64,000 bases of DNA from Lojkania enalia. Its lineage: Eukaryota > Ascomycota > Dothideomycetes > Pleosporales. Location of the stretch: the NCBI GenBank assembly GCA_010094045.1, contig ML986600.1, positions 153,192 through 217,191 on the forward strand, given 5' to 3'. Shown here one piece after another: positions 11,311 to 22,962 of the stretch. The position numbers and the translations under genes are program-made. The notes below the pieces were generated by a model. The model did not search any database. It was given only the letters and a program-made list of their open reading frames with translations, and was not told the DNA's origin. The stretch's first letter is position 1. Each line of letters begins with the position of its first letter.

Positions 11311-13052
11311 AAACAACTGAAGTAACTCATTATTGGAATGTTGAATTATTGAAGAGTTTGAAATTTGAGAGTACTTGCACACAATTGTCGACAGGGTACG
11401 AGGGTCTAGTAAAATAGTCAAAACTCTCCATCAATTAGCACGTAGTGACCAGAAAGCGGGAGACATATGATAAACAACAGCCATCTAGAGACGAATATAC
11501 ATACACAAGAAAAGACGATGCCCGCAGGCCCTGCTTAGATCTTCTGTTTGAACAGAATAGATCCGAAAGGAGGATTTCAGTATATTATAATAATTTCATC
11601 TGATAAAATCTCCGCACGTGGTATATGAGATGATTTTCTGCCTTCTGCCCCTCACCTATCAGATTCACGCCTTCCCGAACTGCACCACTCGAACTTTCTA
11701 TGATGTATATTTACAGATGAACTCAATAAATTATAGCTACAAGCTTACAGACCCATCTTCATTGCAAATAATCCCGCGTCAAGTTAGCATTGCCGCCACG
11801 GCGGCTTTGACTTGCAGGATCGAAGGTGAGAGATACCATTAGATGCTTAAATCAAAATGTACAATACCAACAACTTGGACAAGAGTCATAGGAACAATGG
11901 TGTGCATAGCATATAGTGACGTGCTGTTGAACCTTATCTTAATAAGTCCGTATAAAGTGTTTCATATTGCCTAGTACATTGTAACCCATATTTTCATACC
12001 AAGATAACACTTGGATTCAGGTATTCCTCCTCAATATATGATTTCATGAATTTGATGTTACAATTAAATGGGCTCATAGTAATAGGGATAATTCCTACCA
12101 TCTCTACATATATCTCCATGCGTATTAATTCCACTATGTCTTATGAACAAGACCTTTCCAGGGGATTCCAAGCTAGTTGTCTGCCGGTGGCTGTTTCAAT
12201 ATTCCAAATCCATCAGCCTACATCTATGCTTAGGACACTTTCTCAGATCTGCTGCCCATATCCGTCGATGATCATTGCACCGGTAAGGGTCCCCATTTTC
12301 GATATATCGACATCTTCGGACATTTGTCTGATCGCATTGAAAATGACAGGGGGTCTATTAAAGACTGTGGATAGCACATATTTTAGATTCGTGAAATAAT
12401 AGCAGCTGATAGGAAGACATTGAAGTCATTGTCACTTATAGAGAAGTTTTTTGCGAGAAGATCAAAAAGGGTTTATAAAGGCATAAGAAACCTTCAGTTC
12501 AGTTTTGGCGCTTTTTTCTTTTTGGTGAAAGGAGTTTGTTGTCTGATATGACGGTTCCATGCTTCAATTCAATGGCAATATCTTGAAGGTAGGAACACTA
12601 CTGAAACTTGCCTTAGAACCCTAGTGTCTCTTGATAATCTTCGCTACTACTCCTTTATCTAAAATATTTGAGTTATCTAGCTGCTCATGTGGAAAAATAT
12701 AATGGTATCCAAAATCATACATCCCAATATATAACAAATAGTATCGCTAACGTCCCTAGTAGGTATTAGTGAAACTAAATGCTAATTAATGGCTGGTGGG
12801 CTCCCATGTAAAAGCTAGTTCTCTGATTCTTGATCTTTTGCCCGATAAATGCGTTGAGTATCGGGACATCTTCATCCTCTCTAGCAAGCCGTACCACATC
12901 CAAGGAAAAGATCTGATAGTAATATTCCTTGTGGCTGGAGCACCTTTCAAATTTACGGTATATAAGAAGCCCTATTCTGAATACAGAGGGACGACAATTA
13001 CCTGTTCCGCATGATCATGTGATAGAGATGCTACGTTCCGGGTGGCATATGT
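11311..13052. other. AT-rich gene-poor stretch with faint coding relics
   Basis: No intact gene supported. On the minus strand at about 12230-12400 a protein-like run (MSEDVDISKMGTLTGAMI) is read with stops on either side. On the plus strand a frame at 12796-13014 ends FKFTVYKKPYSEYRG but has no ATG. Either could be the remains of small genes. I assign no family. Confidence 0.35.
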
Positions 13053-13201
13053 TGTCGCGTGTTTCTACTATCTTATTATAGTTGGTCTTGTTTTAGGCCT
13101 ATATAGTCTCTCCATTGCCAGCCTCTAGCCAGGCAGGCCACTTACCCTCCGTCAATACATCAATATTTGCCTCAGTAATTGATGCTGCCTGATACGCGAC
13201 G
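13053..13201 (-). mobile_element. Solo LTR, copy C (149 bp)
   Basis: Reverse-oriented copy of the same ~150-bp repeat found at 31569-31717 and 57312-57461. On the minus strand it starts with a sequence related to TGTCGCGTATCAGG and ends ...ACACGCGACA, so the ends form a short imperfect inverted repeat. The flanks are TATGT at 13048-13052 and TGTGT at 13202-13206, a 5-bp duplication with one mismatch. An internal ACTATATAGG suggests a TATA box. Mismatches against the other copies indicate age. Confidence 0.75.
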
Positions 13202-15154
13202 TGTGTAGATGTAGATGGTTCGTTTTGGCACATGGTGGAAATTTTGGAAAAAATGAAGACATTAATGAATACGTCATGATTTGCGAATGTATTCTGGGGC
13301 CTAAAAATCCGCGGTCAGCCCTATTGAAGAACCTCGGATTCACTTGGCTGGTCCCCCCACGAGAGAGCTGACCCTTTAATATACCGCACAAGTACAAACG
13401 CGCTACGAAACATAGTGGCGACGTAGCACAGGAGCAGTCAAAGCATCAATTAATTGCTCCCCGGTGGAAGAATTTGAATTACTGAGCATATTGGAATGGT
13501 ATGCATTATATTAGGGTAAAAGAGGGTCTATTGTTCTGTGTCTATCTCTGTGTGTGTGTGTGTGTTGATGCAAGTTCAAAGAACCTGCTTTCTAATGTGC
13601 AGTCGTAACTTCCCATAGCTTCACAAGCAGTCGCTCTCACCTGCACGTCTACCAGACGTCTCCTTCCATAACCGTGACACATTATTTGCACAGCATTGAA
13701 CTTTAGCTACTTCGTCGATGGGTCAGGTGGAACTGTCTCTTCGGGGAACTTCCCGAACATATCTCCAACATGATCAGTGGAGTAGTAAGTATACCTATGA
13801 CAGTCTCAGAAGGTGGGCGTTCTCTAGCATTTGGGTGGCTGCGAGTTGGAATAAACATTATCGTTCTGTAAAACTTCTTTGCCAAATTTTCGGAACCTCC
13901 TTGATAATCCTTCAGTAAGTGCTTGAGAGCGGGAGAATTCATTCTCTTTTCTTCCTTTATATAACGTGTCAAGTTAGACATGATGTCTTTGAGTCGAGGA
14001 TCTTAATTTGGATCTCGAGAGATCATGCTCTGGAATTCTCTGAGCAGTGTTTTAACCTGGTGGAGTCAGAAGTGAAGATTAAGACACTCAAACAAGCGTG
14101 ACTACCCTGTGATGCTTAGAGCGGCCATGTTCAGCTTTTATCTTTTCCGTTGGGGAGATTTCTTTCAAATGCGGGATACACAAATAACTCTTCGGCAACG
14201 AAATGGCGGGCAAGCTTGCAAGTGCGTTGGTTGCCAAATTCTGCTAGTGATGGCCGCGGTTATGAGAATTTAAGACCTCGTTTTAGTACTACTCAAGCTC
14301 TAGGTGGTCTTTGGGTTTAACTTCAATGATAGTAGACAGCTACGATAGCGGGGTCCAAGAACCGTAAATCTTTAGCTGGGCGAACTCGTAGCTAAGGGTC
14401 GAGCGACTTCCTCAGGATAACTAGGGTTAAAGCAGGGGAGAACAACATGGTAGATAATAAGAACCTATTTCTAGGGATATTGTTTGGATTGCTCGAAAAA
14501 TATGCTGCAAGCTAGAAATAACTTGGCAGACTTCCTGACTAAGGAGTCAATTATTGCACATAACGTTAGAAGAATGCTAGAACCAGGTGTCTGAGGACTT
14601 ATTATTTAACTATAAGTACGGGTATTCAAATATCCTACCTTGTACAATAAGTAGGTATGACTTCGTCAACGGGACTAGGAAAAAAATACGAGACGATCAA
14701 ATTTTGGCGGACTACGTGCTAATTATGCACCCCATAAGTGAGTAGTGTTTCCTCTATCGTGATGGAAACTGACATAACGGTGCGTCGAGTCTTAATATCT
14801 GGCGCAATATATTCTAGCGATAAATAGGAGTAAATTTAGCAATACAATGTTGCACCTAACTCTATAGTGGGCATTTAAAACCGACTTCTCGTTTCGCGAA
14901 ATCGCTGAAGGCCGCTAAAGAGGCTCAAATTTGATTGGCAGAGGAAGTCAGTCTTTACTTAGAAGAGGGTCTCACCCTGCTACACCGTCGAGACCCATCT
15001 ACGATGAATTCGAGGAAATAATACCACTTGGAAGGAGCACATGATGATTATTTTGATCTTAACTGCAATATCAATACCACAATGAAACAGAGACTGGTAT
15101 TCTCTAAGTGTAGCCTCCCTTTGTAAAATGCGGATTCCAGGTCGGAGTGGAATC
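13202..15154. other. AT-rich gene-poor stretch
   Basis: Contains a (TG)8 microsatellite at 13549-13564. The ORFs near 13.7-14.1 kb are on opposite strands of the same DNA and have no recognisable domain. A run near 14515-14595 reads ARNNLADFLTKES, resembling the end of copia-type polyproteins, but the surrounding frame does not extend the match. No gene supported. Confidence 0.4.
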
Positions 15155-15484
15155 CTATGCCGTGCTATTTAACCCCCTTGGTGACATAGACCCATCACCA
15201 TATCCCTCATTATTTACCTCATCTTCAAGTCCTATGTCCACCTTTTGCTCTTCCTTTGCCCCGAAATACGCCTTAAAGAACTCTGGTTCATCTTTCAGGT
15301 TCCCTTCTTCATCAACCAACTTAACTGCATCAATTTCCCGTTCTCCCGATTCGCAGAGAGTGCATTGCTTCTGTTTAAGAATTCTGCTCCAATTGAAATC
15401 ATCGCAATGATCAACTTCGCAGATATCTATGGTGGTAGTGTTCGTGTGGCCACATATATATAGGTAGAAGTGGAGGTTGCACAT
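15155..15484 (-). CDS. Small Cys-rich protein, copy 3
   Basis: 109 aa ORF starting MCNLHFYLYICGHTNTTTID. The M-C start, Y-I-C-G-H, a middle Cys/His group (ICEVDHC) and C-T-L-C match the layout of copies 1, 2 and 4. The C-terminal half is acidic (Glu/Asp-rich) and probably disordered. No signal peptide. It is on the strand opposite to copies 1 and 2. The ATG at 15484 is the only one before the conserved segment. Function unknown; zinc binding is an inference from the Cys/His spacing. Confidence 0.55.
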   Translation of the reverse strand: MCNLHFYLYICGHTNTTTIDICEVDHCDDFNWSRILKQKQCTLCESGEREIDAVKLVDEEGNLKDEPEFFKAYFGAKEEQKVDIGLEDEVNNEGYGDGSMSPRGLNSTA

Positions 15485-15917
15485 TGTTATCGAGGGTGTG
15501 CCAGAAAGTTGCGCGATTTAAAAAGATAAGTGGACAAATGATAATGGATTAAATTGAGCGAGATATATGCTTTGCGCTTCGAAGCAAAATTTAAAATATA
15601 TATTAATTTTAAAATTCAATACTTAAAAGCGCCATGCTTGGTTGCACATCCATTCACATTCTGCAAATCACACTTTAATAACTCCGTGAATATAAACTCA
15701 CACGTCACGCATCCATAATAGCGACTATATATAGGGAATTAATTTCGTTGGATATTTATTTTGTGATGCAGCAATTTATAAAAGATAGTGTGTAGAGTGA
15801 GATCTCTTGCTGTTCACTTTAAAGTAGTTCATACCTTCTATAATTCTAATTTCTAGATCGTACCCGTGGCTGGCCAACCGCTCTATAGTCTCCACCTAGC
15901 TGAGGACATCAATAATT
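15485..15917. other. AT-rich spacer between copies 3 and 4
   Basis: 433 bp, strongly AT-rich, with TATATA tracts that could serve as the promoter of copy 3. No ORF of note. Confidence 0.4.
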
Positions 15918-16208
15918 TTACCAATCGTCAGAACTCTCTTCGCTTTGAACTCCTTTATTGCTTCCAACCTCTTCCCAGTCTTCGGAATCATTTGTCTCGG
16001 GGCATTCCTTCATCTTGCACAAATCCTCAGCGATCCGTTTCTCTTGACAATTGCCACATTCTCCTAAATCTGGGATGACCCAGAGACCGATGGTGATATG
16101 AGAGTCTTTATAGGAACGAATATGTTGAATGATGCGAGTTGCGGTGCGGTTATTTGTGTCGATAATTGCGGCGTGACCGCAAGTGTATTTTCTGATATCA
16201 AAAGGCAT
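15918..16208 (-). CDS. Small Cys-rich protein, copy 4
   Basis: 96 aa ORF starting MPFDIRKYTCGHAAIIDTNN. It has Y-T-C-G-H near the start and C-G-N-C in the middle, followed by LCKMKEC and an acidic tail (NDSEDWEEVGS). It lacks the Cys at position 2 of the other copies but keeps the core spacing. It reads in the same direction as copy 3, 430 bp away. Probably an intracellular metal-binding protein of unknown role. Confidence 0.55.
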   Translation of the reverse strand: MPFDIRKYTCGHAAIIDTNNRTATRIIQHIRSYKDSHITIGLWVIPDLGECGNCQEKRIAEDLCKMKECPETNDSEDWEEVGSNKGVQSEESSDDW

Positions 16209-16859
16209 CGCTGAGCTATAGAATGTTGGGTGTATCCGTATTTTGTTGAGAAAAGAATATTTATGGACTGATTTAGTTTCTAGGCAATACGTGAACTAGA
16301 ATTACTGCATGCAAGTGAAGTGCGAGAAATTACGAACATGCTAAACAAGAATGTGAATGGAAAATTCCGGCTATTCACGTAGGATATTAGGCACTGCATA
16401 TACGCGTTTGCAAATGTAAGGTTTCCGTGACATTAAGGCAGCGCATTCATGGACGTGGGTTCTGTTGCTGGAATAAACTGATGCCTAAAGTGGTCCGCTA
16501 TACTCTCGCGCATATCTCATAACATTTACAATTTCGGTACATTTAAGCGATTTCGACTCCTCATTGACGAATCACAGGACAGTATTGGATACGTATCAAT
16601 GTTGTTAAAGACATTTTGTACAATACTGGAATCTATTAGCCTATATACAGTAACGTTAGAGATCTACCAGTTCTTAAAAGGAAATTCTAAATTAATATGT
16701 AGTAGAGGGTCCCACGATGAAATATGGAAGGCTGGCTTTCCGTGCATAATAGATGTTTATATTATTTAAACTCAAGATTAGGAAAACATATATCATGGGA
16801 AACTACTATAGGCATGTCTTAATCTTCGAATGTGCCTAAAGTTATTGCGTTTGTTCATT
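16209..16859. other. AT-rich spacer
   Basis: 651 bp with no ORF or motif that I can support. Confidence 0.4.
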
Positions 16860-17252
16860 CTAGAATAAGTAGGAAATCTTCTCAGCCCAAGAATGTAGAT
16901 TATTTTCAACTTTCCACTCCGCGGCTTCCGCATCTCGCTGCTTGCATCGCCGATACTGGCCGGTTTCCGTACACATAACGACTTCGCTTGATTTTATATT
17001 CACGGAATCGTGCTGGTCAGCCGCAGAATCATAGTGGTCGATGCCTGGGTATTCTGTGTTGTCGATAATCTTTGCGTGTAAGCCTTGTGTATACATGGTT
17101 ATAGCGACTATTGAGTCGGCTGAATGGTATATCGCGCGGTCTCCGTCCATTTTTGATGAGCTAGCTCGGAGCACTGGCATAGAAGTAACTGGTATGAATA
17201 TCGATAGCGCAAAATAAACAGAGAAAATGACATTGTATACGCGAAATAGCAA
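16860..17252 (-). pseudogene. Secreted-protein gene with broken start
   Basis: The minus-strand frame reads a hydrophobic leader (NVIFSVYFALSIFIPVTS) followed by a polar ~100-residue domain containing MCTETGQYRRC and ending EKISYLF. This is the architecture of a small secreted protein. No ATG lies in frame before the leader, because an in-frame TGA stands 18 nt upstream of the first leader codon. An ATG at about 17271 (MNIAAKF) is in a neighbouring frame, so a 1-nt indel has probably uncoupled start and leader. The first in-frame ATG is inside the leader and would remove it. Alternatively an unseen intron restores the frame. Confidence 0.45.
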
Positions 17253-18444
17253 ATTTAGCTGCGATGTTCATTTTTTATTCATTCTTGCTACTGGTTACGC
17301 CCTTGCGACCGTTCGTAGCATTCTAATAGTCTTGCTTTCATACCGCGGGCTCTATGATCAATGTAATGTTTTGTTTGACCCTAGCAAAGCTATCGATAGC
17401 GATTAAGATGTATCTCGAGATGTCTGGATCTTCTGTTGGCTAAAGTCGTGGATCACAAGTGACTGGTATCAACTGATAAGTTCTGATTTTTGCCAATATT
17501 TGGATATATCATTTGGCGTTGCTTAATAATATCTTTTATTGCATTTGTAAGATGTCTGATCAAGCTGAGAAAATAAATATCCGAGATTTTATAATGTACC
17601 AACCATTGATCAGAGTACGATAGTGGCCAGCACAAATGTCAATCGCTCCTCAGCCCAAGTCTCACTGTGGACAGCATATTGCATCTTCCTAGCCCAACCC
17701 CTCTGCCATCAATCCAGGCTTCATATTCGCAAGCCTTACACTTGGCCGTTTGGATGCCAACGACCAAACTCGCATGAGTCAGACTGCGTGAGTCCAAATT
17801 GTATTAATGCTTTATATAGTATCTTCTCATTGATTGAACTCTCATTGAGGGTGCTAAAATCTTGCTCTCAAGTTCGGCATGTCGCTCCTATTTGCGTATA
17901 TACCGTCGACAACACTATTTCTGTTGTTATTGTGAGCCCTGAGGCCAAATGACTGCTCCATGTGGGATATATATACTTTCAATTCGTGTGGAGGCTCATA
18001 ATAAAGTAATAATCACGCTGGTGAAGCCTTTAAATGATTGAGTCGTGTATTGCGGCTTTATTACTGGCGAGTAACTGTGGCATTGAATTATTTGTGCAGC
18101 AAGAATTGAGTGCGCTTGCCGAAACATGCAGAATAGGAAATATGACTAGAGGTCATTAGTGTGATGGCAAGGACTACGTTTCTTAATAAAAGTAGCACCC
18201 TGTTATTAAACCCTCGGAATTAGTATCCTGGAAGTAGTCATGATAGCTCCTTATATCTGGAGGAATAGATCAACCGAGTAGTAAAATGGCTTTTTGGCAA
18301 CTCTTATCAATCAGAATCCCAGGCAGCAATTACAGTGTGCCGCCTAGCAGATCTAGGATATTGTTTTAAATACCGAGGATAAACTTTCTAGAAATGGTAA
18401 TCAATTGATGAGTTAAAGGGTTTTGTAGGTCGCACCCGTAATGA
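17253..18444. other. AT-rich intergenic region
   Basis: No gene supported. The plus-strand frame at 17623-17952 has no ATG start. Its complement (about 17945-17750) reads stretches of plausible protein with an in-frame stop, and might be another decayed gene. Confidence 0.35.
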
Positions 18445-19794
18445 CTATTTTTTTGAAGCAAGCTCTTCCCATTGCACGCCAACCCACTCCTCTAAATATC
18501 CCACTTCTCCCTCTGCAACATAATTCGGCTTGCAGTCTTTGCCGCAAACACCTAGAATTACGGTGCCCCATTCCATACCCTCAATGCCCGTCTCATCCGC
18601 TTCGAGCTCAGTGATCGCATGGGGAGTAAGCTGCACTTCGAAGACCCTGTCGGCGCCGCAATTCTGGCATCGTGGCATTCCCACTCCACTTTTAGATCCT
18701 GCTGTTGTGACCTTCGTGTTCGAAGATCCTTGCTCCGCGTGAGGTGCGAGGAGTTTACCGACTGCATCGCTATCGCTATAGAGCAAAGGTTTACCTTGAA
18801 ACTCGTATCGAAGCACCTGCTCAGCATTCTGACCCACGCGATCTGCGAACTTCTGGAATGTCTTGTCCAGTGAGCTCTCAAATACGTCCTTGTCCTCCTT
18901 GCCACCTACACCGCTACCTTCCGCATCAATGTCCATTCGCGCGTTGTCCGGTATTTGAGGTGCTGAAGGCGCATCCAGTGTCTCATACTCAGCATCTAGG
19001 TGATACTGTGGGTACGCAGGAGGAAATGATGATTGAGCGGGCCACGGCTCATGAAGCCGAGGAGATTGTATCGATGCGGTCGGGGAAGAGATTCGGACTT
19101 TAGAAGCGAATGTATCCGGTAGCGTAGTACTCGCTTCATCTTTCGTGCCATTGGATGTTGGCTGTGAAGCGGATAGAGGAGAACTAAACGGGTTGGGAAT
19201 AGCGGAAGAGGTAGAGAACGGGTTTACCGGCGTATTCCCATTTGTATTCGATGAGAATGGGTTTGAGAACGGATTTGCATGCTTTCCCGTATTTACTCCT
19301 TCCTTGACCCCGAACAAGGAAGCGCCAATCTTAGGCTGAGACTTCCGGTCTTCTTGTTTTACACCCACCATATCCAATTTCTTTGGGTTTGCCTTAGTCG
19401 CTACACCTTTTGCAATGCGCACTCCCCGCATACCTCTCACACTGCCCTCTTTCCTCCTACATGTCCTCCGCCGACAACTTAGGATATATAACCGCCTTTC
19501 GTGGCCGAGAAAGTGCTCCGGAAGGTCGCCATTTAGTTCTAGTAGTAGAGTAAGGAGGTCGTTGCAGACTTTGCACTTTGATAGGGTCCCCGAAGGAGCT
19601 GTTGTATCGTCCAACCATGCCTGACTTAGTATTAGCATTTTGTAGGCTGGATAGTGGGTGGTGCGGCACACAGGATAACCTCCGAGGTGCGATATTGAAT
19701 CCCCAGTTGGCTCTTTAGAGGCATAACCCAGTAAGACATTCGTCTCAGTGTAGTCCTCACCTTCATCGAACGAGTCGCTATCGGAGGGTGGCAT
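18445..19794 (-). CDS. Tsr4/PDCD2-type 40S ribosome biogenesis chaperone
   Basis: Member of the PDCD2/Tsr4 family, dedicated chaperones of ribosomal protein uS5 (Rps2) needed for 20S pre-rRNA processing. The start is the ATG at 19794 (MPPSDSDSFDEGEDY). The N-terminal TYPP-like region contains WLDDTTAPSG, CKVCNDLL, DLPEHFLGHERRLY and SCRRRTCRRKEGSVR. A low-complexity linker with NPFS repeats follows. The PDCD2_C domain contains VLRYEFQGKPLLYSD, a C-Q-N-C pair, LTPHAITELE and a terminal C-G-K-D-C. The open frame includes 17 codons between SHLGGYP and AWLDDTT that other family members lack. These 51 nt (19671-19621) start GTGTGC, contain CTAAT and end TCAG, so they are almost certainly an intron. 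The spliced protein is 432 aa. Confidence 0.9.
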   Translation of the reverse strand: MPPSDSDSFDEGEDYTETNVLLGYASKEPTGDSISHLGGYPVCRTTHYPAYKMLILSQAWLDDTTAPSGTLSKCKVCNDLLTLLLELNGDLPEHFLGHERRLYILSCRRRTCRRKEGSVRGMRGVRIAKGVATKANPKKLDMVGVKQEDRKSQPKIGASLFGVKEGVNTGKHANPFSNPFSSNTNGNTPVNPFSTSSAIPNPFSSPLSASQPTSNGTKDEASTTLPDTFASKVRISSPTASIQSPRLHEPWPAQSSFPPAYPQYHLDAEYETLDAPSAPQIPDNARMDIDAEGSGVGGKEDKDVFESSLDKTFQKFADRVGQNAEQVLRYEFQGKPLLYSDSDAVGKLLAPHAEQGSSNTKVTTAGSKSGVGMPRCQNCGADRVFEVQLTPHAITELEADETGIEGMEWGTVILGVCGKDCKPNYVAEGEVGYLEEWVGVQWEELASKK

Positions 19795-20722
19795 AATGTA
19801 TAGAGGATTCGAACGTCGTCGCAAACATTGCGGGGTGGGTGGAGAAATTTTGGGTATTAATCTTCATCGATATCGATAAGAGCGTGGCGTAGTGGTGTGG
19901 CTGGTGGGGACCCTATTCTCATACTCCGTCCTCCAATGACACCAAGCATGTAAAAGATACCCTGTCCTTGACTCTCATAACACTTAGACTACATTGCCGT
20001 TTAGAAATTTTCTCTATCTACAACTCGGAGAAGTGGTGTTTTGACACAATACTTCGCGCTCTCTCGAGAACGGAAGTGTTTAGTTTTTTTTCCTGATGTT
20101 AGGCAGTATCGGAATAGTAAGGAGTCTTCCATTATCTCAATCTCGACATATCAAACTATGTAAAAATGAGCTACTTGAACAGCAGAGTCTGAAATTGGAC
20201 CCCTCCTTTGGTCAATTCTCCATCAGTCATCCCGCGACATAGGTCTCGCCAACTATCTCCTAGATGGCCCTATCTCCCACACGCCACGTACAATGAAAGG
20301 AGCTTCGGCCGGGTACAAGATGGCTAATTCATCTCCTACAGTCATACCTACGGGACCCTGGCCAATATATCCGGCCTCAGTAGCGAACGCTCGAGGTTCT
20401 TTCCCCACTATATATGCCTACGCGCACAGTGGCTTAATGAAGCTAAAAAGCTCTTCATCCGACCACTCGTCCCTTCACGGTAAAAGGTCAAAGATCAAAG
20501 CCTTCTTTGAACCTGTTGGCCCTCTTTTTTTAGAGGTACCATCATCTAGAGATGCCTGCACAATAATATCTTGAGCACAGAACTGTTGTATGAAGACGCC
20601 GGCCCATATCTTGACTGGAGTGCAGGGGTGATAGCTAGATAGGCCTTAACTAGAGCCGCTCTTTCTATAGTTGGATCTACCAGGACATCATGACTAGGGC
20701 CTTTGTAGCTTAAATTAGCAAA
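19795..20722. other. Intergenic region
   Basis: 0.9 kb holding the promoter of the Tsr4 gene. The plus-strand ORF at 20293-20574 has ordinary composition but no recognisable feature and abuts a decayed gene, so it is not called. Confidence 0.4.
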
Positions 20723-21840
20723 TTAATCCATATTGCCATCGAATGCGGCATCTTCTTCAAGCTCCAATGCCTCTGAAATCTGAAATACTCCACCCATAGC
20801 CGTGCCGGGCCAAGTCAAGATACCTTGTTGAATGAGTTCCGATAACGTCTCGAAGCGGTAACTACTCTCGCTAGAAATCAGCAGATGAGGCTCAAATTGG
20901 ATGCAGAAACATTTCGTAGCACAGGACGACTCTTGAACTTCTTGCGAGTTTGAATTTCCAAGTTAAGCATCAATAGTCCAGAGCCCAAGATGGCAACCGC
21001 ACTACCTTCTTAGGGGAGTGAAAACAAGAAAGTACGTCTATATAACCCGACCTGAGGAAAACCCAAGCAGTGTCGGAGAAGACTTGTTGGACCGAATTTT
21101 GATAATTGATAGAAATTTCAAGGGGTGGTCCTTTGATCTCTAGCCCCAGGAACGCATAGACCTTGTCCCGCAGATCGGTCTCACTGAATCAGTTTCAAGA
21201 ACTACATTGATCCACTCTATTTCGTGAAATATCCCGAAGACTCTATGCAAACTGTTGGCTTTTCCCATGTTAATTAGGAGGAGTCGATAGTCGATAATAG
21301 CGGGTGTAATTTTTCGTTCCATCAATGCAGTTGCATCACTCCCCAGCCCATTCAGAAGATAAAGACCATAAATTTATTCCTAAAGGGAGCGTAAGAGCGC
21401 TGAAGAGTTGAATATAGTCGAGCGTTTTACGGTAGCACAGAAAGGTTAGCTCTTTCGCATTGAGAGGTTCCTATATAATCCAAAAGCGCTGACACTATTC
21501 CCGAGCCAGTTGTTCTTCACTGGCTGTAGGGTAATACTATAATCGTTGCTATCTGGCATAATCTACATTTCGGATACTCAAGGAGTCGAATTACGTTGAA
21601 CGATCTGAGTTGGCCGTACTTAAAAGACGGCATTATCCACTAAGTTTGTCCAAGCGTTGCAACCCGAGGGAGTTTATTATAAAAACTATTGATATGAATT
21701 AGGATTAGCTTCATAGCAATCACGCTCTCGCACGGTTCTCCCGTGATGGTCTTGTATCATTTAGCTATGGCGTGACGAGATACGCTACATGTCTGTTAAA
21801 TGTACGAAAGCCTCTTCTAAAGCTTCTATATGCCTATAGA
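20723..21840 (-). pseudogene. HET-domain (heterokaryon incompatibility) gene relic 1
   Basis: Read on the minus strand, successive frames give a recognisable HET-domain protein order. First come a YEAL run near 21830 and ITGEPCESV near 21745. A decayed WIDA..NQ block follows near 21625, with NNWLG near 21510. Then LRDKVYAFLGL near 21170, NYQNSVQQVFSDTAWVFL near 21095, and RLPSWALDY followed by TGA near 20975. The C-terminal piece (LISSESSYRFETLSELI, ending GNMD with TAA at 20723) is in a different frame. Several stops and frame changes mean it cannot encode a protein. HET proteins mediate self/non-self recognition when hyphae fuse. Boundaries are approximate. Confidence 0.7.
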
Positions 21841-22962
21841 ATCATACGATTGATGGGTTTTTATGATGCAATATGAAAATCTTAAAGTCTTAGCACCGTT
21901 CATTGGAATTCGAAACGAAGGGCATTGGGGCTGGCGCTGATATAGCAGTGCCAATACGCCACACGCACCTTATCCTTCCAGTATCAGATCCCGCATGATT
22001 TTGTATTTTTATATAATTAAGAATTTTTATAATGTTGTCTAACATTAGCATGCTTAATAAGTATGCTATTACTTGGAGTTTCCTTTTCGGTCCTTGTTCA
22101 CACAACATCAAGAAGTAAAAAGGAGCATATATTAATTATTAAAATTAGGTTAGATATATTATACTATAAGAAGCATTAATAATTCCAATCGTTACAATAA
22201 ATAAGAGCGGAATGAAAACATTAAAGGATGAGCCCCTGAGGCAAGGAGGCTCTCCTGTTTCGTGGCATATTCTATTCTAGCAAGTCACTGCTAGGAAATA
22301 TTATATCCTTATCTCCCGCGAGAATCGAGTCAGTACTGTAGACGGCATTTCTCAAACCTAATATGCAGAAGAAAATTCTATCCTGCATACTCCTGAATTT
22401 CAGTTCGCAATCCCGAAATCCATACAAGACTTCACGAATTCGTCCTTTGCTTGACATCCATACCAAATCAATATATAATTTTTGAATTCGTCGAATGTAT
22501 CAAGCGTCCTAAGGAGCCGCATCTCATATTCCTTGTACTTCATGTGACGTTCTAGTCCCGGACGACGGAGTCGTTGCTTGCATTGCTTCTTGCAGCACTG
22601 CGGACATGAGTTGGGGTTCAATTCCGTTGAATTGAGCTAGGCTGATACGCAGGATTTACCAAGGATATGTTTACAAGCTGAAGGCTCGAAAGGCGAGTCA
22701 TCAGACGAGTATAAATGAAACAGACGCAGAAAGGAACTTGTTTCCTCAGTATCCCTTCCTCATCTTCATTACTGTGGATAGAAAGTGTCTACACATCAAT
22801 ACCAAAGGTATTAATATCGCGACTAGGGCCAAAATTGACGTAGTCGATCATTGCGCCTGACTCTAGTTGAGCGAGATGCATTCGTACCAAGAGCCCAAAT
22901 ATTATCCTCTATAATCTCTCTTTTTTTGATCTGATCGTCTCGGCAATGTTATTTGGGTCAAA
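21841..22962. other. AT-rich intergenic region
   Basis: 1.1 kb. A minus-strand frame at 22621-22400 starts MNPNSCPQCCKKQCKQR, a Cys/Lys-rich beginning, and ends after 73 residues. It may be a fragment of a small gene but has no support beyond composition. Otherwise nothing seen. Confidence 0.35.

Noticed and set aside
13053..13201. MITE (DNA transposon) interpretation of the 150-bp repeat
   Set aside because: Short inverted ends exist, but TG...CA termini with 5-bp duplications in all three copies fit LTR integration better. Kept as the main alternative.
14515..14595. Possible copia polyprotein end (ARNNLADFLTKES)
   Set aside because: Only about a dozen residues match the expected ADFLTK-type ending; no RNase H or integrase blocks are readable in the flanking 500 bp on either strand.
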